Counted from the first letter of the stretch, positions 47,057-56,139 are shown. The stretch: DNA of 64,000 nucleotides from Bacillus sp. Marseille-P3661 (GCF_900240995.1 NZ_LT965955.1:171453-235452); one strand, 5' to 3'. Notes: generated from the letters alone by a model not told the origin. Program-made: numbers and translations.

Positions 47057-48875
47057 CCAAGCGAAAAATATGACAACATTGCATAAAGTAGGGTTCGTGG
47101 GTGGCGGTAAGAAAGGGAGATTTGAAACGCCTGCGGCTAAAACAAAGGATGCTAAAAGGACATTGCTGCGGATATGGAATTACATGGAGCGTCAAAAGAC
47201 AATGCTAGTCGCATCGATTGTGTTGGTTCTCTTGTCTTCATTACTTGGGTTACTAGGACCCTATCTGATTGGGCAAATAATCGATGATTATATTATCCCA
47301 AAGGATGTAAACGGAACACTAAAGATGGTGGCGATTTTATTTGGGATTTATGCGATAGCCGCTTTGTTAACCTGGTATCAATCTTATTTAATGGTTCTTG
47401 TTTCACTGCGAACAATCCGTTCACTGCGGGAAGAAGTGTTTGTAAAGCTGCAAACACTTTCGTTAAAGTTTTTTGATACACAATCTGACGGTGATTTAAT
47501 GAGTAGAATTACAAATGATACGGAGACGCTTAATCAAGCTTTAAGTCGAAGTGTCATCCAATTTTTCACCTCCATTTTAACGGTGGTAGGAACTTCAATC
47601 GCAATGCTGGCTTTAAATTGGAAGCTTGCTTTAGTTTCCTTTATTGTGATCCCATTAATGCTTTGGGTTACTAGAAAAATAGTACACATCAGCAGGAAAA
47701 ACTTCTCAGGTCGTCAAAGAGACTTGGGTGAACTTAATGGATATATTGAGGAAAGTATAAGTGGTGGAGAAATCATCACATTATTTGGTAAAGAACAGCA
47801 TGCAATTAGTCAATTTAATGATGTGAATGAGAGATTGCGGCAATCAGCGCTTCGTGCTGAGCTTTATTCAGGAGTTCTAGGGCCATTTAATAATTTTATT
47901 AGTCATTTAGGATTGGGATTGGTGATAGCGGTCGGTGCGGTCATGGCTTTGAATGATTATGCAACGGTCGGTATGATTGCTGCGTTTGTTGTGTATTCGA
48001 ATCAATTTACAAGGCCGATTAATCAGATGGCTACGCTGCTAAATATGATTCAATCAGCAATAGCAGGTGCTGAGCGTGTGTTTGAAACAATGGATGAAGT
48101 GCCTGACTTGAAAGATGCAGAAAATACAGCTAACATTACTAGTTTCGCTGGAGAGGTTGAGTTTTCAAAAGTTTCTTTTAGTTATAATCAAGAGCAGCCT
48201 GTACTTCGTGATATTAATTTTAAAGTCAAAGCAGGGCAGACACTTGCGGTTGTCGGTCCAACAGGCTCCGGAAAAACAACGATCGTAAGCTTACTAATGC
48301 GCTTTTATGATATAGATTCTGGCGAGATAAAAATTGATGGTCAAAATATTACTCAATATAAAATAAGTGAATTGCGAAAAAGAGTGGGTGTGGTTCTTCA
48401 AGATACGTACTTATTTTCAGGAACTATAAAGGAAAACATCCGCTACGGACGATTGGATGCGACCGATGAAGAAGTAGTTGCTGCATCGAAAACAGCGTGT
48501 GCACATGGTTTTATCAAACACTTGCCAAGACAATATGAAACGTTGCTCACTTCAGGTGGTGCAAATATTAGTCAAGGTCAAAAACAATTAATTGCAATTG
48601 CACGAGCCATTTTAGCTGATGCTGATATATTAATTCTAGATGAGGCAACCTCCAATCTTGATACTAGAACAGAACGGGAAATTCAGAAGGGTCTCGCTAA
48701 CTTGAAAAGGGGTAAAACAACCTTTGTAATTGCCCACCGCTTGAAAACAATCGAAAGTGCAGACCATATCATTGTTATATCTAACGGTGAATTAATTGAA
48801 GAAGGTAATCATGAAGAACTTTTACAAATGCGGAAATATTATTATGAGTTATATCGAAAGCAGTTTGAGCTTTAA
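47049..48875 (+). CDS. Heterodimeric ABC exporter, subunit with canonical ATP site
   Basis: A 608-residue half-transporter: an N-terminal 40-residue extension, six membrane helices, then an ABC domain with Walker A GPTGSGKTT, signature SQGQKQLIAIARAI, intact Walker B LILDEATSNLD and H-loop VIAHRLKTI. The signature reads ISQGQ instead of LSGGQ. It would form, with its partner, the asymmetric ATP sites of a type IV exporter. The TTG 47049 start has AGGAG 10 nt upstream and overlaps the previous gene. The substrate is unknown. Confidence 0.88.
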   Translation: MSNQAKNMTTLHKVGFVGGGKKGRFETPAAKTKDAKRTLLRIWNYMERQKTMLVASIVLVLLSSLLGLLGPYLIGQIIDDYIIPKDVNGTLKMVAILFGIYAIAALLTWYQSYLMVLVSLRTIRSLREEVFVKLQTLSLKFFDTQSDGDLMSRITNDTETLNQALSRSVIQFFTSILTVVGTSIAMLALNWKLALVSFIVIPLMLWVTRKIVHISRKNFSGRQRDLGELNGYIEESISGGEIITLFGKEQHAISQFNDVNERLRQSALRAELYSGVLGPFNNFISHLGLGLVIAVGAVMALNDYATVGMIAAFVVYSNQFTRPINQMATLLNMIQSAIAGAERVFETMDEVPDLKDAENTANITSFAGEVEFSKVSFSYNQEQPVLRDINFKVKAGQTLAVVGPTGSGKTTIVSLLMRFYDIDSGEIKIDGQNITQYKISELRKRVGVVLQDTYLFSGTIKENIRYGRLDATDEEVVAASKTACAHGFIKHLPRQYETLLTSGGANISQGQKQLIAIARAILADADILILDEATSNLDTRTEREIQKGLANLKRGKTTFVIAHRLKTIESADHIIVISNGELIEEGNHEELLQMRKYYYELYRKQFEL

Positions 48876-48916
48876 AGGTTGTTATTTTAATATAAATTAG
48901 CTCACTTTTAAAAAGG

Positions 48917-48951
48917 ATAAAAACACAGCTACCATGGTGCTGTGTTTTTAT
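48917..48951 (+). terminator. Terminator after the ABC exporter pair
   Basis: AAAAACACAGC pairs with GCTGTGTTTTT across a short loop containing CCATGG. Confidence 0.88.
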
Positions 48952-49119
48952 CTTCTTTTGCTTCGTTGGGGGAAGCTGCGTGGATTTATTTATTGGGAGG
49001 ATTATAACTGATTTGCTTTTAAAAATAACCATTATGAAATTTTAAAAAATTAAAAAAATGGTTTGACGGGTAATTTTTGACATGCTATTATCTTAATTAT
49101 CATATAGTATTCCAATTAA

Positions 49120-49320
49120 ATTACTTGGTTTTATTGCTGTGGAGCTGGAGTTTGCATGGTGATATCTCAACAACAAGCTTAGATTTTAGGGTAATGTCCT
49201 AATTCCAAAAAGTATAATGCTTGTCTGATAAGTAGAGAGCTACTAAAAATTTTAGCTCTTCAGATCGATGGAGAAGAGGGCTAAATTTTAAAAGTAATAA
49301 CAGGTAAATTTGGAGGATTT
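49120..49320 (+). promoter_or_regulatory. Structured leader of metQ, possible divergent SAM-I (S-box) riboswitch
   Basis: The leader has pieces resembling an S-box in order: GTGGAG near 49139, a CAACAAC segment, CTAATTCC about 49199-49206, and GATAAG about 49227. TACTT and AAGTA could form a short P1. The highly conserved GGGACTGGCCC core is not recognisable, so this is tentative. After it, two hairpins exclude one another: one joins AGAGCT with AGCTCT, the other pairs TTTAGCTCTTC with GAAGAGGGCTAAA and is followed by ATTTT. That is a switch-like layout. Confidence 0.35.
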
Positions 49321-49370
49321 AGTTAGTTGAAATGTATTTTGTAATAGAGTGATAGCAAAGGAGATTAAAT

Positions 49371-50207
49371 ATGAAAAAGTTAATTTATGTAGTATTAGTA
49401 GGAATGCTAGTGATGTTGGTAGCATGTAGCGGTGAGGAACAAGCTGCAACGCCAGCTCCTGAAGAGAAGAAAGAGATAACGTTTGGCTTTGGTGTGGGTA
49501 CATATGAAGAACAATTTCAAGATGTAATTCGTCCTATATTAGAGGAACAAGGGTATAAAATCAACGTGAAAACATTTTCGCAAAATATGCAGGTTAACCC
49601 TGCTATGCATGAGGGCTCGATCGATGCAAGCGTTTTTCAAAGTACAGCCTACATGGAAGGAATTAATGAAGAGCAAGGTATGAACATGACAGGAATTGCG
49701 TTTGTTCCTGGTGCACCACAAGGTTTATATTCTGTAAATCATCAATCGTTAGAGGAGGTTCAAGATGGCACAACAATTGCCCTTCCTAATGATCCTGTTA
49801 ATCAAGAACGAGCTATTCGAGTTTTAGAGGAGCTTGGTTGGGTTAAAGTTAAAGAAAACGCCGGCACAATCGACTTTAATATCGAAAATGTTGAACCGGA
49901 TAAATATAAGATTGATTTTCAAATTTTGGACCCAGCCCAAATTTTAGTTTCACTTCAAGATGTTGATTACGGTATTATTAATGGTAATTATATTGCTAAT
50001 GCTGGTAAAAAAATTACTGATGCATTAAAAATTGAAAATACACCGATGGAGCATCGCATCATAGTTTCTGTTCGAGAAGAAGATGCAAATACTCAATGGG
50101 CAAAGGATGTAAAAGCTGCCTATGAGTCTCAGGAATTTGAAGAATATATTTTATCGCTAGAAAAATATGATGGATTTATTTTACCTGAAGTTTGGGAAAA
50201 TAATTAG
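49371..50207 (+). CDS. MetQ/NlpA-family substrate-binding lipoprotein
   Basis: A 278-residue lipoprotein: signal MKKLIYVVLVGMLVMLVAC with the lipidated Cys at 19, then the NlpA-type domain (ITFGFGVGTYEEQFQDVIRP, ASVFQSTAYMEG, TIALPNDPVNQERAIRVLEELG). MetQ relatives bind methionine or other amino acids for the MetNI importer. No metN or metI gene is next to it, so it is an orphan that may feed a transporter encoded elsewhere or bind a different ligand. ATG 49371 follows AAAGGAG. Confidence 0.8.
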   Translation: MKKLIYVVLVGMLVMLVACSGEEQAATPAPEEKKEITFGFGVGTYEEQFQDVIRPILEEQGYKINVKTFSQNMQVNPAMHEGSIDASVFQSTAYMEGINEEQGMNMTGIAFVPGAPQGLYSVNHQSLEEVQDGTTIALPNDPVNQERAIRVLEELGWVKVKENAGTIDFNIENVEPDKYKIDFQILDPAQILVSLQDVDYGIINGNYIANAGKKITDALKIENTPMEHRIIVSVREEDANTQWAKDVKAAYESQEFEEYILSLEKYDGFILPEVWENN

Positions 50208-50224
50208 GCATCGAAATTTAAATA

Positions 50225-50259
50225 AAAAGGGCATTAGGTACTCACTTAATGCCTTTTCA
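50225..50259 (+). terminator. Terminator after the MetQ-like gene
   Basis: AAAAGGGCATTA pairs with TAATGCCTTTT. Confidence 0.8.
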
Positions 50260-50282
50260 TATTGTTTAAGGATTAGAGGTAT

Positions 50283-50307
50283 ATACTATATAATTAATTA
50301 ATAGTAT
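50283..50307. promoter_or_regulatory. 25-bp AT-rich palindrome upstream of the acyl-CoA dehydrogenase gene
   Basis: ATACTAT and ATAGTAT flank an AT-rich centre 39 bp before the start codon, suitable for a dimeric repressor. A CymR-type sulfur regulator is conceivable, because the related B. subtilis ydbM is, as I recall, in the CymR regulon. The match was not verified. Confidence 0.3.
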
Positions 50308-50345
50308 TGTGGAAAAATGTAACTATAAAATAAAGGGAGAGAAGT

Positions 50346-51506
50346 ATGGTGTCATCAATACAACAGACATTTGTGAAAACTGAGCAGCAGCAACAGATTT
50401 TCGCTAAAATAAGTGAACTTGCAGATCAGTTTTCAAAGCATGCTGATGAGATAGATAAAAATGCTACGTTTCCGTTCGAAAATATCGAACTGCTTAAAAA
50501 AAACGGTTATACGAAACTAACAGTGCCCCACAAATATGGTGGAGAAGGCATTTCATTGTATGATCTTGTGCTATTTCAAGAACGTTTGGCCCAAGGAGAT
50601 GCCTCAACGGCACTTTCAATAGGCTGGCATCTCGGCATCGTTATGGACTTGGCCGATAAACAGCCATGGAAGGAAGCAACATTTCAGCAACTTTGCATGG
50701 AGATAGTAGAAAAAGGTACGTTAATCAATAGTGCTGTTTCAGAAAAGGCAACGGGAAGTCCAACACGGGGTGGAAAGCCGTTAACAACTGCTACTAAACA
50801 AGGGGACCATTGGGTTTTAAATGGAACAAAGACATTTACGACAATGTCCCCGGCTCTTGATTATTTTATTGTAGTGGCAACGGTAGATGAAAATTATGTT
50901 GCTCAATTTTTAGTTCCGCGAGATACAAAGGGATTACAAATTGAGGAAACTTGGGATACGATGGCAATGCGCGGTACAGGCAGTCATGATTTAATTTTAG
51001 ATAATGTTATTTTATCTGAAGAGGCACTTGTTCAAAAGTTAGATGAGAATTCTAAACGTAAAGCAAGCGGTTGGATGTTGCATATTCCTGCTTGTTATCT
51101 TGGAGTGGCTATTGCCGCTAGGGACTATGCCATTCAGTATGCAACAAGCTACAAACCAAACAGCATTAGGGGATCAATAAGCGAATTGCCTAATATCCGC
51201 CAGCTTATTGGAAGTATGGAGCTTGAATTAATGAATGCTCGTTACTTTTTATATTCTATTGCTGAAAAATGGGATCATGACGTTGAAAATCGCCATGGAT
51301 TTCATGCAGAACTCGGGGCCGTTAAACATATTGCTACAAATACTGCAATTTCTGTGGTTGATAAAGCGATGCGAATTACCGGGGCACAAAGTTTGTATAC
51401 CTCTAGCCCTTTACAACGATATTATCGTGATGTAAGAGCAGGTCTGCACAACCCTCCGATGGATGATGCTGTCATTTCAATGCTAGCAAACCGGGCAATC
51501 GAGTAA
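50346..51506 (+). CDS. Acyl-CoA dehydrogenase-like flavoprotein (YdbM-like)
   Basis: A 386-residue flavoenzyme with the three-domain acyl-CoA dehydrogenase fold: helical N-terminus (FEKHADEID-type, LTVPHKYGGEGISLYDLVLFQE), beta domain (SAVSEKATGSPTRGG, WVLNGTKTFTTM, WDTMAMRGTGSHDL), and helical C-terminus (ITGAQSLYTSSPLQRYYRDVRAG). It probably uses FAD or FMN. Distant relatives include sulfur-acquisition oxidoreductases (SfnB, DszC) and B. subtilis YdbM. Following an orphan MetQ-like lipoprotein, a role in sulfur-compound use is an attractive but unproven idea. ATG 50346 follows AAAGGGAGAG. Confidence 0.78.
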   Translation: MVSSIQQTFVKTEQQQQIFAKISELADQFSKHADEIDKNATFPFENIELLKKNGYTKLTVPHKYGGEGISLYDLVLFQERLAQGDASTALSIGWHLGIVMDLADKQPWKEATFQQLCMEIVEKGTLINSAVSEKATGSPTRGGKPLTTATKQGDHWVLNGTKTFTTMSPALDYFIVVATVDENYVAQFLVPRDTKGLQIEETWDTMAMRGTGSHDLILDNVILSEEALVQKLDENSKRKASGWMLHIPACYLGVAIAARDYAIQYATSYKPNSIRGSISELPNIRQLIGSMELELMNARYFLYSIAEKWDHDVENRHGFHAELGAVKHIATNTAISVVDKAMRITGAQSLYTSSPLQRYYRDVRAGLHNPPMDDAVISMLANRAIE

Positions 51507-51548
51507 AGAAATTTGTTGTATTAAGACCAAACTAATTTTATTTAAATT

Positions 51549-51584
51549 AAAAGCACAACCTTAATGGTCATGTGCTTTTTTTTA
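51549..51584 (+). terminator. Terminator after the acyl-CoA dehydrogenase-like gene
   Basis: AAAAGCACA pairs with TGTGCTTTT, with inner ACC/GGT, followed by T8. Confidence 0.88.
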
Positions 51585-51721
51585 TTTACAAAGCCCTTAT
51601 TTTTGTAAGAGAAATTTAAGTTCCTCTTTCGGTTTTAAAAATATTTTTCTAAACAACCGACATAATCTATTTTTCTGCGACGAAAATTCTATTGAACACA
51701 ACAGAGGAGGAATTAATCATT

Positions 51722-52981
51722 ATGGCATACAAAAAATTAACAAAAGTAGTAGTAAACGGTTTATTAAGTTCAACTTTAGTTCTTACAATGGGTACAGGAG
51801 CTGTTTTCGCCAATGAAACTGACAGCGAAACAGCTGTAGTAGAGACTGTAGAAACTAGTTCAGTGCAAACTGAAAATGAGAGCATACAAGAAAATGAGGG
51901 GAACGATACAACTTCTCAGCAATCTATTGAAAGTAATGTAACGGGGGAAGAACAAATTGAATTTGAATTAGAAGAATTAGATTCTCCATCATTAATACCT
52001 GGAGATTTCTTTTACTTTGTAAAAATGGTGGCTGAAAAAATCCGCCTTGCAGTAACATTTGATGAATATAAAGAAGCACAGTTATTAGCTAATTATGCAG
52101 CTGAACGAATTGCTGAAGCAAATGCGCTCATAGCACAAGGAAAGGTAGAAAAAGCGGAACAACTGCTTAAGGATGCAATTTCAATTCAAGAGCTTGCTAG
52201 TGAATTATTACCAAGTAATGAAGTAGAAACAGAAGAGGTAGTAGAAGAAACAGCATCAGAAGTAGAGGCAACAGAAACGGCGACCACTGAGGAAGTAGAA
52301 CCAACAGAAGTAGCATCTGAAACAGTTGAAGAAGTAGATGGAACAGAAACAGATACAGAAGTTGAGTCAACTGAAGAAGAACAAACAGATGAAACAATAG
52401 GAGAAATAGAACACAAACTAGCTAATAACATTGATGCTTTATTAATGGTATTAGCAAAGATCGATAATCCAAAGGCACAAGCAGCAATTATGAAGAATAT
52501 CCAAAAATCGTTTGCAAAACTTGAGAAGAAGATTAAGAAGATGGAAGAGGCTGAATTAAAATTCGCAGAAAAAATGACTGAGATTGAATATAAAGTTGAG
52601 ATCGGTCAGATTTCGGAAGTAGAAGCAGCTAAAGAAACTGCTAAACTTGAAGTAGAACTAATTAACAAAATTGAAAAAATTGAAGATGAAGAAGAAAAAG
52701 ATGTTGAAGAAGTTAACAATGAAGTAGAAAAGGAAACTACTGAAGCTACTAATGAAACAGTGAAACAGGAACGAGAAGAAAATAGAGAAGTAGAAAAACA
52801 ACAACGCGAAGAAGCTAAAAGAATAGCGGAGCAACAACGCGAAGAAGCTAAAAGAGTAGCTGAACAACAACGTGAAGAAGCTAAAAGAATAGCGGAGCAA
52901 CAGCGTGAGCAAGCAAAAAAGGCAGCAGAACAAAAACGTGAACAAGCTAAAGGAAAAGATAAACAGCAAGAGGAAAAATAA
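51722..52981 (+). CDS. Secreted DUF5667-domain protein with acidic linker and charged repeats
   Basis: A 419-residue exported protein. Sec signal peptide to about residue 34 (cleavage after AVFA), acidic Thr/Glu-rich region, DUF5667 domain (about 85-150; [22 protein letters not shown], ending in QLLKDAIS), a second acidic Val/Glu/Thr linker (about 165-230), a helical region (about 235-340), and a C-terminal run of about five near-identical decapeptides built on [11 protein letters not shown]. The repeats are predicted to form a long charged helix. No LPxTG anchor or membrane anchor is seen, so it is probably released or wall-bound by charge. Function unknown. The frame opens at 51692, but ATG 51722 has GAGGAGG upstream. 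Confidence 0.75.
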   Translation: MAYKKLTKVVVNGLLSSTLVLTMGTGAVFANETDSETAVVETVETSSVQTENESIQENEGNDTTSQQSIESNVTGEEQIEFELEELDSPSLIPGDFFYFVKMVAEKIRLAVTFDEYKEAQLLANYAAERIAEANALIAQGKVEKAEQLLKDAISIQELASELLPSNEVETEEVVEETASEVEATETATTEEVEPTEVASETVEEVDGTETDTEVESTEEEQTDETIGEIEHKLANNIDALLMVLAKIDNPKAQAAIMKNIQKSFAKLEKKIKKMEEAELKFAEKMTEIEYKVEIGQISEVEAAKETAKLEVELINKIEKIEDEEEKDVEEVNNEVEKETTEATNETVKQEREENREVEKQQREEAKRIAEQQREEAKRVAEQQREEAKRIAEQQREQAKKAAEQKREQAKGKDKQQEEK

Positions 52982-52989
52982 TTAAGCTA

Positions 52990-53029
52990 TGAGGTGTATC
53001 GAAAAAGTCGGTACACCTCATTCCTTTTA
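52990..53029 (+). terminator. Terminator after the DUF5667 gene
   Basis: GAGGTGTA pairs with TACACCTC across a 13-nt loop, followed by ATTCCTTTTAT. Confidence 0.75.
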
Positions 53030-53389
53030 TAAGGATTGTTTTCTAAAAAAAATGGCTTTAGCCATTGTTTTTAAAAGCAACTGTCCAATTAAAAATACAA
53101 TTGCAGTCATTGCAACAGCTGCATCTCTGCCAAAGGGCTTAAACCAACTACTATCATTCGGAATAAACAACATAGCTAATATGAGTGATAATAAAAACGT
53201 AACAAAATTTACTGCAATAACGTATCTAGTTTTAATTTGAGCAGATATGATTCCGGCAGTCGCAACAAATAACAGAGAGCCTAATAATAAGAATGTAGTG
53301 TCTTCGCGTTTTAAGTATTGTCCATATTCGTACAAGTGAAATAAAAATGGTGCGGGTATTAGAGACAAGATGAGCCAAGTAAGTTTCAT
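53027..53389 (-). CDS. Small membrane protein, 120 aa
   Basis: An unrecognised 120-residue protein with four predicted membrane helices (about 3-20, 30-50, 57-77, 88-110). It has a strong start (TAGGAGG 6 nt before ATG 53389). It follows another small membrane-protein gene by 15 bp on the same strand, so the two form an operon; their products may work together. No known domain identified. Confidence 0.65.
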   Translation of the reverse strand: MKLTWLILSLIPAPFLFHLYEYGQYLKREDTTFLLLGSLLFVATAGIISAQIKTRYVIAVNFVTFLLSLILAMLFIPNDSSWFKPFGRDAAVAMTAIVFLIGQLLLKTMAKAIFFRKQSL

Positions 53390-53404
53390 AATGCCCTCCT
53401 AATA

Positions 53405-53731
53405 TTAGCTTGATTGTTTATTAAAAAGAGATAGTAGGATGCTTATAAGATATAATGCACTAGAGATACCGAAATAAGCAAATATTCCTGGAGTTGCAAT
53501 CATGTATAAATTCAAGGGTAGAGACCATAAAAAAGCAATAATCATCATTCTATTACTAAGTTTGGTTGACGCGTATACCGCTAGGCATGCAGGCAGCACT
53601 AGCATGAAAAAAGTATTAAATATTGGCTCGATGGATGGAGTGTTATAAGGGTTAATAAAGGCAAAGAGTAGCCAAAGCAAAATGGTGATAAAACCACCTG
53701 CTATGCCTAAAAAAGCTGACTTTTTTTGCAT
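53405..53731 (-). CDS. Small membrane protein, 108 aa
   Basis: An unrecognised 108-residue protein with four predicted membrane helices and few charged loops. The frame is open five codons further, but ATG 53731 has GGGAG 8 nt upstream. First gene of the two-gene membrane-protein unit with the 120-aa protein. Function unknown. Confidence 0.62.
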   Translation of the reverse strand: MQKKSAFLGIAGGFITILLWLLFAFINPYNTPSIEPIFNTFFMLVLPACLAVYASTKLSNRMMIIAFLWSLPLNLYMIATPGIFAYFGISSALYLISILLSLFNKQSS

Positions 53732-53861
53732 CTGTATCGCTCCCATTAAAATTTAAATTCTCTTCTTAATACTTTGATGAATTTGGCAGAAATCCTTTTT
53801 ATTGAGCGATTTCAATAAAAAAAATTTTAAGGTAGCTCAGTTGAATTTATAAAATGAGTAT

Positions 53862-53904
53862 AAAACAAAAGTGAGCCCGAATGTCGTCTTGAATTCGAGC
53901 TCAA
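53862..53904 (-). terminator. Terminator after the choloylglycine-hydrolase-family gene
   Basis: GAGCTCGAAT pairs with ATTCGGGCTC on the minus strand, followed by ACTTTTGTTTT. Confidence 0.8.
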
Positions 53905-53917
53905 AGTAATTATTAAA

Positions 53918-54934
53918 TTATACTAAACGATCGCTAACATCCTCACCAAATTTTCCAGCTGTTAGCAGTATAGACGGATGGTAGTGCTTATTAAAATCGA
54001 TCTTATTTAAATCTAGTATGCGGATAGATTGATTTTCGTTTGTACGAAAATAGTATTTTAAGTTAATATGATCCCTGAATACTTCCCATTGTGTGTAATC
54101 ATTTTTGGTTGAATGGTTAAGAGAATTATCAATTTCGCCATTAACCAATGTAACCCGATTGATTAGGTGAATAGCTTGTTGAATCCCAGCTTCGGCAGTA
54201 TTATAAATCTTAGAGTATTTTCTTAATAATGATAAACGAACAAAACGTGAGGGTGGCGTTGAATCTCCAGGCATCCCAAGCATGCCGCTGCCATTGCCAA
54301 GCGGAACCCAACTGTTTGATTGTGGGACATTGGTTGCTGTTAAATTTGCATAATTGCGTAGGTTTGTTAAATGCCATGGAAAAAAAGGTGAGTTTGTTAA
54401 CACGCCGTTATCGTTGTCATAAACTTTAATAACACCTTTTTCACCTTCAATTACAAGGCTTTTTCCGTCTTTATCATGGATTGCCAGGTGAATGCCATGG
54501 GTAATGCCAAGTTCACCAATATGAAGTCCAGTAATTGTGAACTGGTTAATAACGGCCTTAACTTCATCCACTGTGCTGCACATACTTAAAATATACTGTA
54601 AAAGGTAAACAAAAGATATGTTTACATTTTTATTCGGTGAAGGATTTTGAAATTCGCTTTCTTCTAACCATAAAATCGCTGCAGAAAGTCCTTTCTCGTT
54701 CAATCCATCAAAATATAAAGGCAAGCCATATACATTTATTCCAATAAATCCATACTTGCCAGTCCAACTCATCCCTTCTACAGGTAATAGGTTATTTTTG
54801 GCACTAACAAAACTAATAAACTTCTTACCACGTGGAATGACCTGAAAAGCAGAATGTAGATTACTTTCCCAGTCCATAGTTCGCGCTGAAATACGTACAT
54901 TTTGATCACCGGGGATGATCACTTCACTGCACAT
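53918..54934 (-). CDS. Choloylglycine hydrolase / penicillin V acylase family Ntn-hydrolase
   Basis: A 338-residue linear-amide C-N hydrolase. After Met removal, Cys2 becomes the N-terminal nucleophile (MCSEVI), so no propeptide is needed. Other family landmarks are SARTMDWE (Arg18 and Asp21), GLNEKGLSAAILWLEE, GVLTNSP (Asn about 175) and the Arg in TPPSRFVRLS (about 228). Members hydrolyse bile salts, penicillin V or acyl-homoserine lactones; the substrate is not predictable here. No signal peptide, so it is likely cytoplasmic. ATG 54934 follows AAAGGAG. Monocistronic. Confidence 0.85.
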   Translation of the reverse strand: MCSEVIIPGDQNVRISARTMDWESNLHSAFQVIPRGKKFISFVSAKNNLLPVEGMSWTGKYGFIGINVYGLPLYFDGLNEKGLSAAILWLEESEFQNPSPNKNVNISFVYLLQYILSMCSTVDEVKAVINQFTITGLHIGELGITHGIHLAIHDKDGKSLVIEGEKGVIKVYDNDNGVLTNSPFFPWHLTNLRNYANLTATNVPQSNSWVPLGNGSGMLGMPGDSTPPSRFVRLSLLRKYSKIYNTAEAGIQQAIHLINRVTLVNGEIDNSLNHSTKNDYTQWEVFRDHINLKYYFRTNENQSIRILDLNKIDFNKHYHPSILLTAGKFGEDVSDRLV

Positions 54935-55188
54935 TTAAATTCTCCTTTCAGACCTTTTTGATACTATATTCATACTTTTAGATGAGGTGTTATCGAATTT
55001 GCAGCTGGAACATCAGCAGTATTCTAGGCAAGCATAAATCCTTATGTAAAGTTAGATTAAATAATCTAATAGAGTGCTAGTATTAAAATTTATATGTGTG
55101 ATTCATTGTATGGTAAAATTCTTGTAACGACTTTTAATTTTTAGAAAAGTGAAAATTCTGTAATGTAAACAAATAGGAGGCAATGCAG

Positions 55189-56139
55189 GTGAATCAACCA
55201 ATAAAACTAGTTAACGATGAACTTTCAAAGGTAATTATCGGCCGAAGTAAGGAAACAAAGCTTTTGTTTACTGCATTAATAGCGAAAGGTCATGTATTGC
55301 TTGAAGATCTTCCTGGACTGGGAAAAACAGTTATGGCAAAAGCCTTTTCGCGTGTTATCGATTGTACCTTTACCAGAATTCAATGCACACCAGACTTATT
55401 GCCTTCTGATGTGATTGGAACAACTGTGTTTCATCCTCAAAAGTCGGAATTTGAGTTTAAACGGGGCCCAATTTTTAATCAAATTGTGCTAGTTGATGAA
55501 ATTAACCGTGCACTGCCACGTACACAATCTAGTTTTCTAGAAAGTATGGAAGAAAGGCAAATTTCTATAGAGGGTCGAACGCTCCAACTGCAAGAGCCAT
55601 TTTTTATTATTGCAACACAAAATCCAATTGAAATGGAAGGTACTTTTCCACTGCCAGAAGCGCAATTAGATCGTTTTTTAATGAACATTCAATTTGGCTA
55701 TTTATCTCTTGAAGAGGAAGTGGAAATGATTGAAAAAGTTGGAGATGCACTGCCATTTGAGCAGCTTGAAGAAATTCTTTCTCCTGCTGATATCAAGGTA
55801 TTGCAAACGGAAAGTGAACAAGTTACGGTTCGGTCTGAAATTGTTCAATATATCGTGGCATTAGCAAACGAAACTAGGAATCATTCACTTGTGTCTGTGG
55901 GCGTTAGCCCGCGGGGCACTAAAGCACTATATAAAACGATTAAAGTATGGGCATTGTTAAATGGAAGAAGTTATGTATTACCAGATGATGTAAAAGATTT
56001 ACTTCCATATGTTTGGGGTCACCGTCTTGTATTAAAATCAGAAGTTCGCTTAACTGGAAAAACAGGCGTTGATATTTTAACGGAAATTGTTAATAAAACT
56101 GAAATTCCCAAAGAAAAAGTAGGCCGTTACCATGATTGA
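55189..56139 (+). CDS. MoxR-family AAA+ ATPase
   Basis: A 316-residue MoxR ATPase. Walker A is LEDLPGLGKTVMAKAF (GxxGxGKT variant), Walker B is IVLVDEINRALPRTQSSFLESMEE, then sensor 1 IIATQNPIEMEGTFPLPEAQLDRF. First of three coupled genes (MoxR, DUF58, DUF4129), like B. subtilis yeaC-yeaD-yebA. MoxR proteins act as chaperones maturing metal- or cell-envelope-linked complexes; the client here is unknown. ATG 55183 is only 2 nt from AGGAGG, so GTG 55189 is preferred. The stop overlaps the DUF58 gene. Confidence 0.88.
   Translation: MNQPIKLVNDELSKVIIGRSKETKLLFTALIAKGHVLLEDLPGLGKTVMAKAFSRVIDCTFTRIQCTPDLLPSDVIGTTVFHPQKSEFEFKRGPIFNQIVLVDEINRALPRTQSSFLESMEERQISIEGRTLQLQEPFFIIATQNPIEMEGTFPLPEAQLDRFLMNIQFGYLSLEEEVEMIEKVGDALPFEQLEEILSPADIKVLQTESEQVTVRSEIVQYIVALANETRNHSLVSVGVSPRGTKALYKTIKVWALLNGRSYVLPDDVKDLLPYVWGHRLVLKSEVRLTGKTGVDILTEIVNKTEIPKEKVGRYHD

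Noticed and set aside
49120..49320. T-box leader before metQ
   Set aside because: The T-box sequence (AGGGTGGNACCGCG type) and specifier-loop layout are absent.
52186..52969. Minus-strand frames opposite the DUF5667 gene
   Set aside because: They are shadows of low-complexity Glu/Lys/Val codons. Products are Ser/Val- or Phe/Leu-only and lack start signals.
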